A stretch of DNA of 64,000 nt from Lepagella muris (GTDB lineage: Bacteria > Bacteroidota > Bacteroidia > Bacteroidales > Muribaculaceae). The first letter of the stretch is position 1; every line of letters starts with the position of its first letter. The position numbers were made by a program, and so were the translations under genes. Below are positions 1-9,503 of this stretch, one piece after another. The stretch is taken from NCBI RefSeq assembly GCF_004793975.1, contig NZ_SRYB01000006.1:140583-204582 (forward strand). Direction: 5' to 3'. The notes beneath the pieces were generated by a model. The model was not told the origin of the DNA. It was given only the letters and a program-made list of their open reading frames with translations, and searched no databases.

Positions 1-795
1 TCCGTCGTGCAGAAGACCGACATACGCATAGTGGCTGCGACCAACGTCAACCTACTGAAAGCCGTGGAGAAAGGGAGATTCCGCGAAGATCTCTACTACC
101 GTCTGTCGACAGTAGTGATCAACGTCCCCTCGCTTCACGACCGTGGGGAAGACATTCCTCTGCTTGCCCGTAAATTTGCAGCCGATTTCTCCGAGAAATA
201 TCTCACTGCCCCGATAACATTCTCCGAAGACGCAAGGCGTGCCATGACCCTATACCGCTGGCCCGGCAACGTCAGGCAGCTGAAGAATATCGTGGAGCAG
301 CTCGCCCTATTCGAAGCCGGAAATGAGATTACCCGGCGCATATTCATCGAGACCTTGCCGCTCGACTACTCCGGCGCATCATCGCTCGTAGCAAAACCTC
401 ACGACGTAAGCTATGAGACCGAACGCGAGATGCTGTGGCAGCTCGTGTATGCCATGCGCAACGATATAGCCGAACTCCGTGCGAAAATAGATGGCAAGGA
501 GAATCCGGGAATGACCTCAACCTACTCTGCGGCACAGTCTCTCATAAAATATCATCCTGATGCCGCCGTAAGCTATGAGTCGACCGACGAACCTACAATC
601 GAAGACGTGGAGGCAACCCCCACACTTGAGGATTCCGAGAAAGACGCGATAGCCTCCGCTCTACGACGAAACAACGGCAACAAGAAACTCGCCGCACAAC
701 AGCTGAACATATCCCAACGCACATTATACCGCAAGATACATGAATTTGGACTTGACCTCACAGAAGGCTCAGAATCAGATAACGACGAACAATGA
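1..795 (+). CDS. Sigma-54-dependent transcriptional activator, C-terminal part
   Basis: The reading frame is open from the left edge, so the gene begins outside the window. The first ~100 residues are the end of an AAA+ sigma-54 interaction domain: FREDLYYRL, a GEDIPLLA segment and the WPGNVRQLKN sensor II motif are all present. After a variable linker, a Fis-type helix-turn-helix covers the last ~45 residues (NKKLAAQQLNISQRTLYRKI). The Walker motifs and any receiver domain lie off the edge. Such proteins remodel RNA polymerase-sigma54 to open promoters. The stop overlaps the next start (ATGA), so it is probably co-transcribed with lptE. Bacteroidetes often keep this regulator next to lptE and secG. 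The targets cannot be told from this sequence. Confidence 0.9.
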   Translation, partial: SVVQKTDIRIVAATNVNLLKAVEKGRFREDLYYRLSTVVINVPSLHDRGEDIPLLARKFAADFSEKYLTAPITFSEDARRAMTLYRWPGNVRQLKNIVEQLALFEAGNEITRRIFIETLPLDYSGASSLVAKPHDVSYETEREMLWQLVYAMRNDIAELRAKIDGKENPGMTSTYSAAQSLIKYHPDAAVSYESTDEPTIEDVEATPTLEDSEKDAIASALRRNNGNKKLAAQQLNISQRTLYRKIHEFGLDLTEGSESDNDEQ

Positions 796-1382
796 TTTTT
801 AAATTTCTCCCACACATCGCCAAAGCGATCCGTCGCAGGCAGCCAGATATGACACTCCGCAACCGGATGTTGCACGGATTAATCGCAAACGTATGCATCA
901 TCATGGCATGCCTGCCTCTCGCCGGATGCGTGCCGTCGTATAAATTCAACGGCTCCGCAATCAACTACGACGTCTACAAGACTATCGACATATCCGAATT
1001 TCCGATACGTGCCGCTCTCGTATATCCGCCACTCCAGCAGGTGTTTGAGAACAAGCTCCTTGACACCGTGACACGCCAGACCCGCCTACAGGAAGTTGAC
1101 GGCAATTCCGACCTTGAGATGACCGGAGAGATCACAGGCTATTCGCTCTCACCGCAATCGGTAGGCACCGACGCATATGCCACCGAGACCCGGCTCACGA
1201 TAACCGTGAGAGTGAAATACACCGACACAAAGAACCCCGCAAACGATATCGATCAATCCTTCTCCGCCTACCGGCAATTCTCAAGCTCCCTGATGCTCAC
1301 CGACGTGCAGGACGACCTCTGCAACGAAATTTGCGACGAGCTTGTAGACCTCATCTTTAACGCCACTCTCGGCAACTGGTGA
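792..1382 (+). CDS. lptE: LptE family lipoprotein (LPS assembly)
   Basis: A 196-residue lipoprotein. An arginine-rich N-terminus and a hydrophobic stretch lead to a LPLAGC lipobox, with the acylated Cys at about residue 46. The mature part fits the LptE fold, with a short N-terminal strand containing YKFNG, the conserved FPIRAALVYPPL region, and alternating strands and helices to the C-terminus. LptE plugs the LptD barrel in the outer membrane and helps insert LPS. The start at 792 overlaps the previous stop. That puts an unusually long stretch before the lipobox, so internal ATGs at 849 or 867 are credible alternatives. The assignment rests on fold-like features and on the conserved neighbourhood. 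Confidence 0.8.
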   Translation: MIFKFLPHIAKAIRRRQPDMTLRNRMLHGLIANVCIIMACLPLAGCVPSYKFNGSAINYDVYKTIDISEFPIRAALVYPPLQQVFENKLLDTVTRQTRLQEVDGNSDLEMTGEITGYSLSPQSVGTDAYATETRLTITVRVKYTDTKNPANDIDQSFSAYRQFSSSLMLTDVQDDLCNEICDELVDLIFNATLGNW

Positions 1383-1403
1383 CACCCTCTCATCCCCTCT
1401 GAT

Positions 1404-1988
1404 ATGACCGACAAATATCCCTATTTCATATACCCTGACGTAATTGCCCTCCGGAATCCGGAATCCGGTCTATCCCCCGAGGAGAGAGAACGGATAATCC
1501 GGAAAATAGCCGCAAACGTAGGCGACATACCGGCATTACGTCTGATGCTCGGGCTCGATTCGGAAGAATTTGCAAGATTCTACCCCGACATGAAAGCATC
1601 CACACCCTCCACGTCAGACACCATCGACACATTCCTCTCCCGGTTCGGACGTCAGGACGCACCCGTATCGAAAGCCGCCGAAGAGATCGGCACCGACTAT
1701 ACCGACAAGCAATTCGATGACAATAACGCCAATAGCGTCAATAATGTCAATAATGTCAATAATGTCAATAATGACCTTAATGACCTTAACGTCCCCACCG
1801 ACACCCCACCCGAGAACCTCGCATCTGCCAACGAATACATAAAAAAACGTGATTATCAAACCGCCTTGGAAATTATTATGCGTATAAGTTTGAATAATCC
1901 GGAAAAAAGTATTTACTTTGCAGACCAAATACGTTTTCTGAAAAAACTTATTCTCAATCAAACGAAAAAAAACAACTGCGGAAGCTGA
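1404..1988 (+). CDS. TPR-like hypothetical protein with Asn-Val repeat linker
   Basis: A 194-residue protein without a signal peptide. Residues 1-65 form a charged helical region rich in proline and acidic residues. A low-complexity linker (about residues 105-125) is encoded by four exact 9-bp repeats and reads NNVNNVNNVNN. The C-terminal ~55 residues look like a single tetratricopeptide-type helix pair (ANEYIKKRDYQTALEIIMRISLNNPEKSIYFADQIRFLKKL). The gene lies 21 bp after lptE and 59 bp before secG, so it is probably in one transcript. Its function is unknown. A scaffolding or protein-protein interaction role is plausible from the TPR-like end. Confidence 0.75.
   Translation: MTDKYPYFIYPDVIALRNPESGLSPEERERIIRKIAANVGDIPALRLMLGLDSEEFARFYPDMKASTPSTSDTIDTFLSRFGRQDAPVSKAAEEIGTDYTDKQFDDNNANSVNNVNNVNNVNNDLNDLNVPTDTPPENLASANEYIKKRDYQTALEIIMRISLNNPEKSIYFADQIRFLKKLILNQTKKNNCGS
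1737..1772 (+). repeat. Four tandem 9-bp repeats (GTCAATAAT) inside the coding sequence
   Basis: Four perfect head-to-tail copies of GTCAATAAT encode the Asn-Asn-Val linker. The unit is a multiple of three, so slippage would change linker length without breaking the frame. Confidence 0.9.
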
Positions 1989-2047
1989 TTTCAGTAATCG
2001 TAAAAAGATTACTTAACAGCCGAAAGCAATAACAACACAACAAAAAA

Positions 2048-2416
2048 ATGTATATCTTTCTCAGCATTCTCATCGTGCTCGCATGCCTTCTGCTGATCGG
2101 CGCGGTGCTTATTCAGAAATCAAAAGGGGGCGGACTCGCTTCCGACTATTCTCAAGGCAACCAGTATCTCGGTTATCGCAAGACCACCGACTTCATTGAA
2201 AAAGCAACCTGGTCGCTTGCAATCTTCATCTGCGTGGTGAGCATCTGCGCATCATTCGCCATCAAGACTCCGGTCAACGTATCAAGCATGGCACCCGCGC
2301 CCGCTGCAACATCCGCGCCCGCTGCCGCTCCCTCCAACACCCCCGCGCCTCAGGAAGCTGCTTCCGAAACTCAGGATGCAACACCCGCTGCTTCCGAAAC
2401 TCCAGCCGGAAACTAA
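2048..2416 (+). CDS. secG: Preprotein translocase subunit SecG
   Basis: A 122-residue membrane protein. There are two transmembrane helices, at about residues 2-22 and 54-72. They are joined by the SecG signature loop (IQKSKGGGLAS followed by YLGYRKTTDFIEKATW). The C-terminal ~45 residues are an alanine/proline-rich extension (repeated APAA, ASET) that is common in Bacteroidetes SecG and likely unstructured. SecG joins SecYE in the inner membrane and assists SecA-driven export. It is the last gene before a strong terminator. The lptE-secG neighbourhood places two envelope-biogenesis functions together. Confidence 0.95.
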   Translation: MYIFLSILIVLACLLLIGAVLIQKSKGGGLASDYSQGNQYLGYRKTTDFIEKATWSLAIFICVVSICASFAIKTPVNVSSMAPAPAATSAPAAAPSNTPAPQEAASETQDATPAASETPAGN

Positions 2417-2461
2417 AAACTGCAGATGAATAAAAAAATCTGATAACGCGACAATAGACTT

Positions 2462-2500
2462 AGAGCCGATTCTTCAAAAGAACCGGCTCTTTTATTTTAT
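2462..2500 (+). terminator. Rho-independent terminator after secG
   Basis: A 13-bp stem (AGAGCCGATTCTT with AAGAACCGGCTCT, one G-U pair) with a 3-nt loop is followed by a T-rich tail (TTTATTTTAT). It ends the regulator-lptE-secG transcript and faces the convergent kinase operon. Confidence 0.9.
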
Positions 2501-2605
2501 CACCTTAATTTGTAATCACTGATTCAGCCACCTCCGGACCCCACCCCCACTTAGAAAGAATAGATTTTGTAAACAGACAGGAAGTGAAGGTGGGGTAAGA
2601 AGGTA

Positions 2606-4054
2606 TCAGCCGATACAACGCTTTATCTCGCCGAGCAAACGGTCAGTATTGATGGGCTTGGAAACGTAGCTGTTGAAGCCATTCTCCATGATACGCGCCT
2701 TATCTGAAGAGAAAGCATAAGCCGTCACCGCTATGATGGGAACGGTAGTAGAACGCTGCCGTATATGGCGCGTAGCCTCATATCCATCCATAAAAGGCAT
2801 ATTGATATCCATCAGTATGAGATCAGGATTCGTCTTCGGAAACATATCCACTACCTCCCTGCCATTCCATGCATGTGCGAGACGATAATCTTTCTCAAGA
2901 ATCATCTGGAAGAGAAGATAATTACTTTCATTATCCTCCGCGATAAGAAGTAGTGGGCGGTTGTCGTTCTTATCCGATGCAGTCTGTGAGGGCGACAGGA
3001 TTTTATCCACAGAAACCGGCTCCAGCGCCTCTGTTTCTATCGGAGTGACCGGGAGAGTGAACCAGAACAACGAGCCGCGACCCTCTCCGGCAGACTCGAC
3101 ACCAATTTCTCCGTTGAACGTGTCGATAATATTCTTACATATCGATAGTCCGAGTCCGGTGCCCGGAGAGACATCATTCTGTTTGGAAAAACGCTTGAAC
3201 AGCAATGCCTGCTTCTCCGGCGAGATTCCATATCCGGTATCCTTTACAAAGAAATATACCGACTGCTCCCTCACCTCATACCCAAACGTGATGCTTCCGC
3301 GCGGAGTGAACTTGCAGGCATTCGTCAGAAGATTTATCAGCACCTGCGACAGTCTCCCGGGGTCAGTCTCTATCTTGCATTCCGCAGCCCCGAGCACGTA
3401 GTTGAGCACCGTATGAGACTGCACCCTCATCCTCACGGTGCTCTCCACGGAGCGCATCAACTCATTTAGTTCAACCACCTTTTTACGGAATTGGAGTCTC
3501 CCCTCCTCCATCTTGGCAATGTCAAGCACATCATCGATAAGCTGCAGAAGCATCTTTGTATTATTATCGATAATCTCCGCATAGGCAGCCTGCTGCTGCT
3601 TGTCGGCACTCTGCGAAATCAGGCGTGAGAATCCGGATATGGCGTTTACCGGAGTGCGGATCTCATGGCTCATATTCGCAAGATACGACATCTTCATAGC
3701 CGCCTCACTCTTCGCTTTCTCAAGAGCCTCCGAGAGAGCCATCTTCTCCTTTTGCAGACGCGTGGGATTCTCCAATGTCAGCACCACGTATTCGCCATCC
3801 GGCATCTCGACATATTCGCCCGACACCATAATATCTGTAACGCCGCTGTCGCCATCAGCAACAGCCGCACTTGCTTCCAAAGCCTCAAAGCCTTTTTTCT
3901 GACTAAATGTCATGTCGACAGCAGCCAGGACAGCAGCCGTCAGAATCGCATCGCCGTCAACCGGATGGTTGCGGTAGACTATCTGACGTCTACGGTCTAA
4001 AACTACTACATCTGCCTTGACACCTTGCAAGATTGTTTCAAGATTTAACGACAT
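2606..4054 (-). CDS. Hybrid sensor histidine kinase with C-terminal receiver
   Basis: A 482-residue soluble protein. Residues ~1-100 form a small PAS-like sensor region (VVLDRRRQIVYRN, EYVVLTLEN). The HisKA domain carries the phospho-accepting His near residue 130 in NMSHEIRTP. The HATPase region has an N box near 241-245, a D box DTGYGIS near 272 and a G box GTGLGLS near 298. A receiver domain follows from ~367, with acidic residues EDN near 373, the phospho-Asp near 416 in LMDINMP and the conserved Lys in YVSKPI. There is no transmembrane segment and no DNA-binding domain, so the output is phosphotransfer or protein contact. It lies 27 bp downstream of a membrane-bound kinase and ends the exopolysaccharide gene run. 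The pair probably forms one phosphorelay. Confidence 0.9.
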   Translation of the reverse strand: MSLNLETILQGVKADVVVLDRRRQIVYRNHPVDGDAILTAAVLAAVDMTFSQKKGFEALEASAAVADGDSGVTDIMVSGEYVEMPDGEYVVLTLENPTRLQKEKMALSEALEKAKSEAAMKMSYLANMSHEIRTPVNAISGFSRLISQSADKQQQAAYAEIIDNNTKMLLQLIDDVLDIAKMEEGRLQFRKKVVELNELMRSVESTVRMRVQSHTVLNYVLGAAECKIETDPGRLSQVLINLLTNACKFTPRGSITFGYEVREQSVYFFVKDTGYGISPEKQALLFKRFSKQNDVSPGTGLGLSICKNIIDTFNGEIGVESAGEGRGSLFWFTLPVTPIETEALEPVSVDKILSPSQTASDKNDNRPLLLIAEDNESNYLLFQMILEKDYRLAHAWNGREVVDMFPKTNPDLILMDINMPFMDGYEATRHIRQRSTTVPIIAVTAYAFSSDKARIMENGFNSYVSKPINTDRLLGEIKRCIG

Positions 4055-4081
4055 AGTTATATATTTTTTAAGTTATTCTTT

Positions 4082-6814
4082 TCAATTTAAATCACATCCT
4101 CCACCCAAATGCCGTCCGGAAATCATTGGCTTTACAGGTAGCGTAAACCAGAATAGAGTCCCTTTCCCGCGTCCTGCCGATTCCACTCCAATCTCTCCAC
4201 CAAGTTTCTCCACGATGCTCTTGCTTATCGACAATCCGAGTCCGTTGCCCTGCACAAAATTATTCAGCTTGGTGAATCGGGTGAACACCTTGTCGAGATC
4301 CTCCTCCGGGATGCCGATTCCGGTGTCGCGCACATAGAAATACACATTATCCTCACGCAATTCATATCCAAACGTGATGCAACCTTTCGGAGTGAACTTC
4401 ACAGCATTGTTCAGTAAGTTTATAAGCACCTGGCTAAGGCGGTTGGAATCCGTCTCTATCACTGCCTGAGGCGCATCAAACACGTGGTTAAGCACGACTC
4501 CCGCAGGAATTTTCAGTTTCATCATATCGTCCACCTTAATCAAAAGTTGGTTAAGATCCGTGGGACGTATGTTGAAATCAAGAGTGTTCGACTCCACCTT
4601 AGCCACGTCAAGCACATCACCTATCAATTTAAGCAGAAGCTGATTGTTGGTCTCTATTATATTGACAAACCGCTCCCTCTTCTCCGCATCATCAGTTCTA
4701 CAGAGAAGGTTTGAGAATCCCACTATTGCATTTAGCGGAGTGCGGATCTCATGGCTCATGTTTGCAAGGAACGCCATCTTCAGCTTATCCGATTCAAGCG
4801 CACGCTCACGTGCATCTATAAGCATCGCCTCCTGCCGCTTACGCTCCGTTATCACGAGCATCGAGCCTATGAGCACCGACGGCATATTATCCTCATCATA
4901 TTCCGTCACCATCGCGCTCACCTCTATCCACTCCTCCGTCTCCTCGCCACCCTTGCCATATAGAAGCCGATATTCCAGACTTGCTGTCCGGATGGTGCCA
5001 ACCGTGAGCTGATGATGGGTATCCACCACCCTCTCCAGATCCTCCGGATGAATCATTGAGAAATATACGTCCTCATGCATCACTTTCAAATCCTGGCGTG
5101 AAGGCATCCCCTTTTCAAATCCATCATGCTTCGCCACGCGCTGTATCTCGCACGCTATCTCATGCTTCTTAAGATCCCATCGCCACGGGATGATACGAGC
5201 CACGTCAAGCGTCATATCAAGTTTGCGCACAAGCTCTCTGAGCTGACGGTCAGTCCGGCTCTTGGCTGTCGTGTCGACTACAAAGATATTTATCTCTCTC
5301 ACCGGATTCCTCGACTCAGCCTCGTCCACATACATTATAAACTCATAGTAAGTGTCGGGCACCGTGAAATGATATGGGAAAACCATGTCACGCTCCCCAC
5401 CACGCAACGACTCTGACAGGCGCGGCAGGAAATCATCCTCAAAATGCTCATCACTATCTATCGGCAAATCCTTCCCCTTCACCAGACGGCAAAATGTCTC
5501 ATTACCTCCATGATATTCCAGCCTGTCGATTATACCCTCTCCCCCGTATACCACCGTCGCCTGCGTATAGCCTATCGGCATATTGTTGACAAGACGGTTA
5601 TGGGCACTCAGGAATGCAATCTTACGTCGTTGGAAAAGAGCTATGATGACCGCCACCGTGATCACTGCAATCAGAATCACCATTATCGCAATAATATGCA
5701 CGCGATATAGCTCCCAGGCAGTCTTCGGACGGTTAAGAAAAACAGTGCCCGGAGGGCAAGCATCGACCGAGATTCCGTCGCGGGTGAGCTGCTCATAGTC
5801 AATCATCGGGAAAGCCTTATCCACGTAAAGAAACGGCACCTTCCTCATATCCTTGTCGGAGATAAGGTCATGAAGCCCCTTCTGGATATACGCATGGAGC
5901 ATATCCGGCGACGGGAAATAACCACCTGTTATGCCATAACGGAAATATGGTTCCCTAAGTCCGAATACCGGACGATGCACACCGGAAATCGTGCGTGCCT
6001 CGCCGGCTATCAGCTGCGGATAGCCGTGCACCGTCATCCTCTCGAAAAACCATGTGGAGAGCAACAGCCCGGTGTTGTAGTCGGCATCATTAAGATACCT
6101 CTGAAGCTTCTCCCCATTCGCCTGATTTCCGACAAGCCATTCATATTCAAGCGAAGGATAACGCTCTCCAAGATACTTACGTATGCATCCGCTCAGATAG
6201 CGGTTGATATATAGGGCATCCGCGATAAACACAAGCTTGTTCATTTCCGGAAACATATACGCCATCATGTCGATGGTCTGTTCATACAGGTTAGGAACCA
6301 TCACAATAGTGAAGTTATAGTCATTTCTCAACGTCTCAAGTGGAAGAAGAGGATATGCCACCGAATCATCAATACTGTCGGTATCCGTATAGTAGAAATC
6401 CTGCGGTCCATAGAGGTCAGATTGGGAGATAAGAAGCATAGGCACGTCGCCCCATTCCCTGACAATCCTGTCCCGGAGTGTAAACGCGAAATTACCCACC
6501 AGCACCACGTAGTCGGGATGCGCATCGGAATAACGGTGGAACACTCCGTCCGACATATTGTTGTAGTCCGTGGCATTATGGATGAGCGTGCTGTTGAGAT
6601 GCACCACCTCCGCAGCACGGAAATTCTCGCGCCGGGATATCTCCTGCATTATCGGGGTGATGATATCCTGTGCCCAGGGTGCCCCTTCATTATAGGCGTT
6701 GAGAATCACGAGACGCCTCTCTTCCTGAGCCATAGCACTGCCGAACATCGGCAACAACGTGAGAATCAGAATTACCTTAAAGAAGAAAGGAGTGAAATAA
6801 CGGTATGCCGACAT
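4082..6814 (-). CDS. Membrane sensor histidine kinase with periplasmic binding-protein-like sensor
   Basis: A 910-residue protein. A signal peptide ends near AMA (residues ~27-30). A ~350-residue periplasmic region follows that resembles an ABC-type solute-binding fold (opening RLVILNAYNEGAPWAQDII). One transmembrane helix sits at ~387-412. The cytoplasmic side holds two PAS-like segments and then a kinase core with His ~688 in NMSHEIRTP, DTGIGIP and GNGLGLS. No receiver domain is present. The hybrid kinase directly downstream carries one, so phosphate may pass between them. The HisKA/HATPase parts of the two proteins are clearly related and suggest a duplication. The ligand is unknown. The position behind polysaccharide synthase genes hints at sensing a sugar or envelope state. 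Confidence 0.88.
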   Translation of the reverse strand: MSAYRYFTPFFFKVILILTLLPMFGSAMAQEERRLVILNAYNEGAPWAQDIITPIMQEISRRENFRAAEVVHLNSTLIHNATDYNNMSDGVFHRYSDAHPDYVVLVGNFAFTLRDRIVREWGDVPMLLISQSDLYGPQDFYYTDTDSIDDSVAYPLLPLETLRNDYNFTIVMVPNLYEQTIDMMAYMFPEMNKLVFIADALYINRYLSGCIRKYLGERYPSLEYEWLVGNQANGEKLQRYLNDADYNTGLLLSTWFFERMTVHGYPQLIAGEARTISGVHRPVFGLREPYFRYGITGGYFPSPDMLHAYIQKGLHDLISDKDMRKVPFLYVDKAFPMIDYEQLTRDGISVDACPPGTVFLNRPKTAWELYRVHIIAIMVILIAVITVAVIIALFQRRKIAFLSAHNRLVNNMPIGYTQATVVYGGEGIIDRLEYHGGNETFCRLVKGKDLPIDSDEHFEDDFLPRLSESLRGGERDMVFPYHFTVPDTYYEFIMYVDEAESRNPVREINIFVVDTTAKSRTDRQLRELVRKLDMTLDVARIIPWRWDLKKHEIACEIQRVAKHDGFEKGMPSRQDLKVMHEDVYFSMIHPEDLERVVDTHHQLTVGTIRTASLEYRLLYGKGGEETEEWIEVSAMVTEYDEDNMPSVLIGSMLVITERKRQEAMLIDARERALESDKLKMAFLANMSHEIRTPLNAIVGFSNLLCRTDDAEKRERFVNIIETNNQLLLKLIGDVLDVAKVESNTLDFNIRPTDLNQLLIKVDDMMKLKIPAGVVLNHVFDAPQAVIETDSNRLSQVLINLLNNAVKFTPKGCITFGYELREDNVYFYVRDTGIGIPEEDLDKVFTRFTKLNNFVQGNGLGLSISKSIVEKLGGEIGVESAGRGKGTLFWFTLPVKPMISGRHLGGGCDLN

Positions 6815-6868
6815 AGGGTTATTCTTTCTTGTTATTCATTCTTTATATTCATAAGTCGGGATTAAGGA

Positions 6869-8137
6869 TCATAAATCAGGATTGACAATAGCCTGCTCAA
6901 TAAACCCCCGACGCGTCACTGATCTCAGGTCAAGACGAGAGAAGCAGGAATGATTCACGCATCTCACCACCACGTCAAAAGACCCTGCCGCGACAATCTC
7001 CTTGAAATCGGTCGACACCGGCACGTCTCCATATTCATGCCTTACTGTGTCTATGTTGACAACCGGATCGTAGGCAATCACGTGGGGAGTATATTCCAGA
7101 AGCCTCATGATTGTGTCATACACCTTTGTATTTCTTATATCCGGACAATTAGCCTTAAAAGAGAATCCCAGCACAAGAATCCGCATCTCCGATGGCTCCT
7201 TACCACGCTCCCTTATTGTCTTCACCACATTTTCCGCCAGATAGAATCCCATCGACTCGTTGATTCTCCGCGCCTCCTTCATCAGATGCGGATGCTCTCC
7301 GTGGCGTTCAGCCTGACGGATAAGATAATAAGGATCGACACTGATGCAGTGTCCCCCCACAAGTCCGGGATGGAATTTAAGGAAATTCCATTTTGTGGAT
7401 GCAGCCTCCAGCACTCTGTCGGTATTTATGTTGAGAGAATTGAGCACCTTCGTCACTTCATTAATAAACGCGATATTTACGTCACGTTGTGTATTCTCTA
7501 TTATCTTTGCCGCCTCCGCCACTTTTATCGAGGATGCCAGATGCGTTCCCCCGGTCAGCACGGAGGAATACACCCTGTTGATACGCTCCGCCGCCTCCGG
7601 CGTGGAGCCGGAAACTATCTTGCAGATATTGCGCACGGTATGCTCTCGGTCGCCCGGATTGATACGTTCCGGTGAATAGCCGGCGGTGAAATCAAGGTTG
7701 CAGACCAGCCCCGACACTCTCTCGATGATAGGGATACAGAAATCCTCCGTGGTGCCGGGATAGACAGTGCTCTCAAACACCACCACGTCACCACGTTTTA
7801 TGACGCTTCCCACCGTCTGTGACGCCGCCTCAAGATACGACAGGTCAGGATTATGGTTGCTGTCGACAGGAGTCGGCACCGCCACTATGTAGAACGAACA
7901 GCCACGCAACGTCTCCACATCTGTGCTGCACGTGAGTCGCCTTGAAAATGCATCCTCAAGCTCATGATACGTCACCTCACGCGTGGAGTCATAATAGCGG
8001 TTAATCTCGCTGACCCTACGCTTCTTCAAGTCATAGCCCCTCACCTCATACTTTGAGGCGAAGAGACATGCCAACGGAAGTCCTACATATCCCAATCCAA
8101 GTATCCCTATTATCTCGCTGCAACTCCTATGGTTCAT
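6869..8137 (-). CDS. UDP-N-acetylhexosamine-type 6-dehydrogenase (WecC/TviB family)
   Basis: A 422-residue nucleotide-sugar dehydrogenase. The N-terminal Rossmann motif is GLGYVGLPLACLF (~residues 13-25). The central helix contains NTQRDVNIAFINEV. The catalytic Cys lies in GLVGGHCISVDPYYL (~257-271), and the C-terminal NAD-sugar domain contains LGFSFKANCPDIRN. GGHCISVDPYYL is typical of enzymes oxidising UDP-ManNAc or UDP-GlcNAc to the uronic acid rather than of UDP-glucose dehydrogenase. The cytosolic product would feed the GT2 synthase encoded 36 bp upstream. The exact substrate is inferred from motif style only. It is distinct from the second dehydrogenase at 45617-46924. Confidence 0.88.
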   Translation of the reverse strand: MNHRSCSEIIGILGLGYVGLPLACLFASKYEVRGYDLKKRRVSEINRYYDSTREVTYHELEDAFSRRLTCSTDVETLRGCSFYIVAVPTPVDSNHNPDLSYLEAASQTVGSVIKRGDVVVFESTVYPGTTEDFCIPIIERVSGLVCNLDFTAGYSPERINPGDREHTVRNICKIVSGSTPEAAERINRVYSSVLTGGTHLASSIKVAEAAKIIENTQRDVNIAFINEVTKVLNSLNINTDRVLEAASTKWNFLKFHPGLVGGHCISVDPYYLIRQAERHGEHPHLMKEARRINESMGFYLAENVVKTIRERGKEPSEMRILVLGFSFKANCPDIRNTKVYDTIMRLLEYTPHVIAYDPVVNIDTVRHEYGDVPVSTDFKEIVAAGSFDVVVRCVNHSCFSRLDLRSVTRRGFIEQAIVNPDL

Positions 8138-8173
8138 CTTTCTCTTTTTTTACAAAACATTAAACTCTCCCGC

Positions 8174-9493
8174 TCATAAACCCTCCTCCTGCGCCACCAT
8201 GGATGTCTTTCTCGGATTCCAGTTATCATGATAGGAGGAATAGAAGAAGAGTTCCACAGTGTGCCCGATAAGACGCGCCACCCTAAGGAAATATCCCATA
8301 TAGATGGAGTGGAACAGAAGCAATGCTCCCAGACGCCTCTCCTGATGTGTGCGCTCCGACACACACTGCATCACCACAAACGCCATTATTGAGAACGACA
8401 GGCGTATCAGCCAGCCGACAAGCATCACATCAGCGATGCGATCAACATTGCTGAGCACAAGCGTGATGATATAGAACACCCAGATATAATTGAAGATACA
8501 GTCATAAATGATACAGTCAAGATTCGACGCCATGTTGAGGAAGGAGAAATTGCGGTCGCTCCACAATATATCGCGATGCTTGCGCACACGGAAACGTATC
8601 AGGGACTTCGACCAGCGCAGACGCTGCATGAACAGCTTGCTCCATTTCACCGGCACGTTGGTGAGACACACCGCCTTGTTGGCAAACGTCACCTTATAGC
8701 CCGCCTTACGCAGCTTCTGCGTGAGGTCGCCGTCAAGTCCCGGACCTATATCCCATCCCCCGATCTGGCGGATGGTGTCAGTCTCGAAGGCTCCGAACGC
8801 ACCCGAGATAATGTGGAAGATGCCGAGCATATCCGTAGCCATTCGTCCGATTTGTATCGTGCGGAGATATTCGAGAGCCTGCATCGACGTGCACATAGAG
8901 TCGTCGATATTCCTCACCTTGATGCATCCGCCGACCCCTCTGACGTCGCGATCCATATAGAAGGGTATAAGGATCTGCTCTATTGCATCGCGGTCGAGCG
9001 AACTGTCGGAATCGATATGCACCAGATATTTACCAGACGCATGTTCCAACCCGTAGTTGGCTGCCGATGCCTTTCCTCCGCGTTCATTCATCCGGAAATA
9101 ATGCTTTATCATCCCGGCTTTCTGAAGATCGGCACATATAAGCGGCGTGGCATCATCCGACCCGTCATCCACGATTATAACCTCAAAATTGTCATACGTC
9201 TGCTCCCGCAACGACTCCAAGAGTCGGTAAAGGTTCTCCCCCTCATTCTTTCCGGGCGCGAGAATCGTGACAAGCGGACGCTCCACAAATAGCTGACGAC
9301 GTGCTATCGCCTCACGTCTGCGGCGACTCCGCCACGTGACGCCATAACGCACTGCCGCCACTATATCAGTAAGATAATAGCGCGGAAACTCCACGAAAAT
9401 CAGAAACCAATATGTCGTGGCAAGATAATCCCACGACAGATTCGCCGTGAAGCAGGCTATTATACCGTCAATTATTCCAAATGCGTAATCCAT
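8174..9493 (-). CDS. Processive GT2 polysaccharide synthase, membrane-embedded
   Basis: A 439-residue family 2 glycosyltransferase with the marks of a processive synthase. They are the UDP-binding DD near 109, a DSD near 161, a GD acceptor-side acid near 255 and the QxxRW motif (QRLRW, 290-294). A hydrophobic segment precedes the catalytic domain (~22-42). At least two or three transmembrane helices follow it (~320-400), which would form the translocation channel as in Alg8, BcsA or hyaluronan synthases. It probably polymerises the sugar made by the adjacent dehydrogenase and threads it through the inner membrane. Spacings to its neighbours are 10 bp and 36 bp, so it sits tightly in the operon. 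The polymer cannot be named from sequence. Confidence 0.88.
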   Translation of the reverse strand: MDYAFGIIDGIIACFTANLSWDYLATTYWFLIFVEFPRYYLTDIVAAVRYGVTWRSRRRREAIARRQLFVERPLVTILAPGKNEGENLYRLLESLREQTYDNFEVIIVDDGSDDATPLICADLQKAGMIKHYFRMNERGGKASAANYGLEHASGKYLVHIDSDSSLDRDAIEQILIPFYMDRDVRGVGGCIKVRNIDDSMCTSMQALEYLRTIQIGRMATDMLGIFHIISGAFGAFETDTIRQIGGWDIGPGLDGDLTQKLRKAGYKVTFANKAVCLTNVPVKWSKLFMQRLRWSKSLIRFRVRKHRDILWSDRNFSFLNMASNLDCIIYDCIFNYIWVFYIITLVLSNVDRIADVMLVGWLIRLSFSIMAFVVMQCVSERTHQERRLGALLLFHSIYMGYFLRVARLIGHTVELFFYSSYHDNWNPRKTSMVAQEEGL

Positions 9494-9503
9494 AAAAAAT
9501 CTC

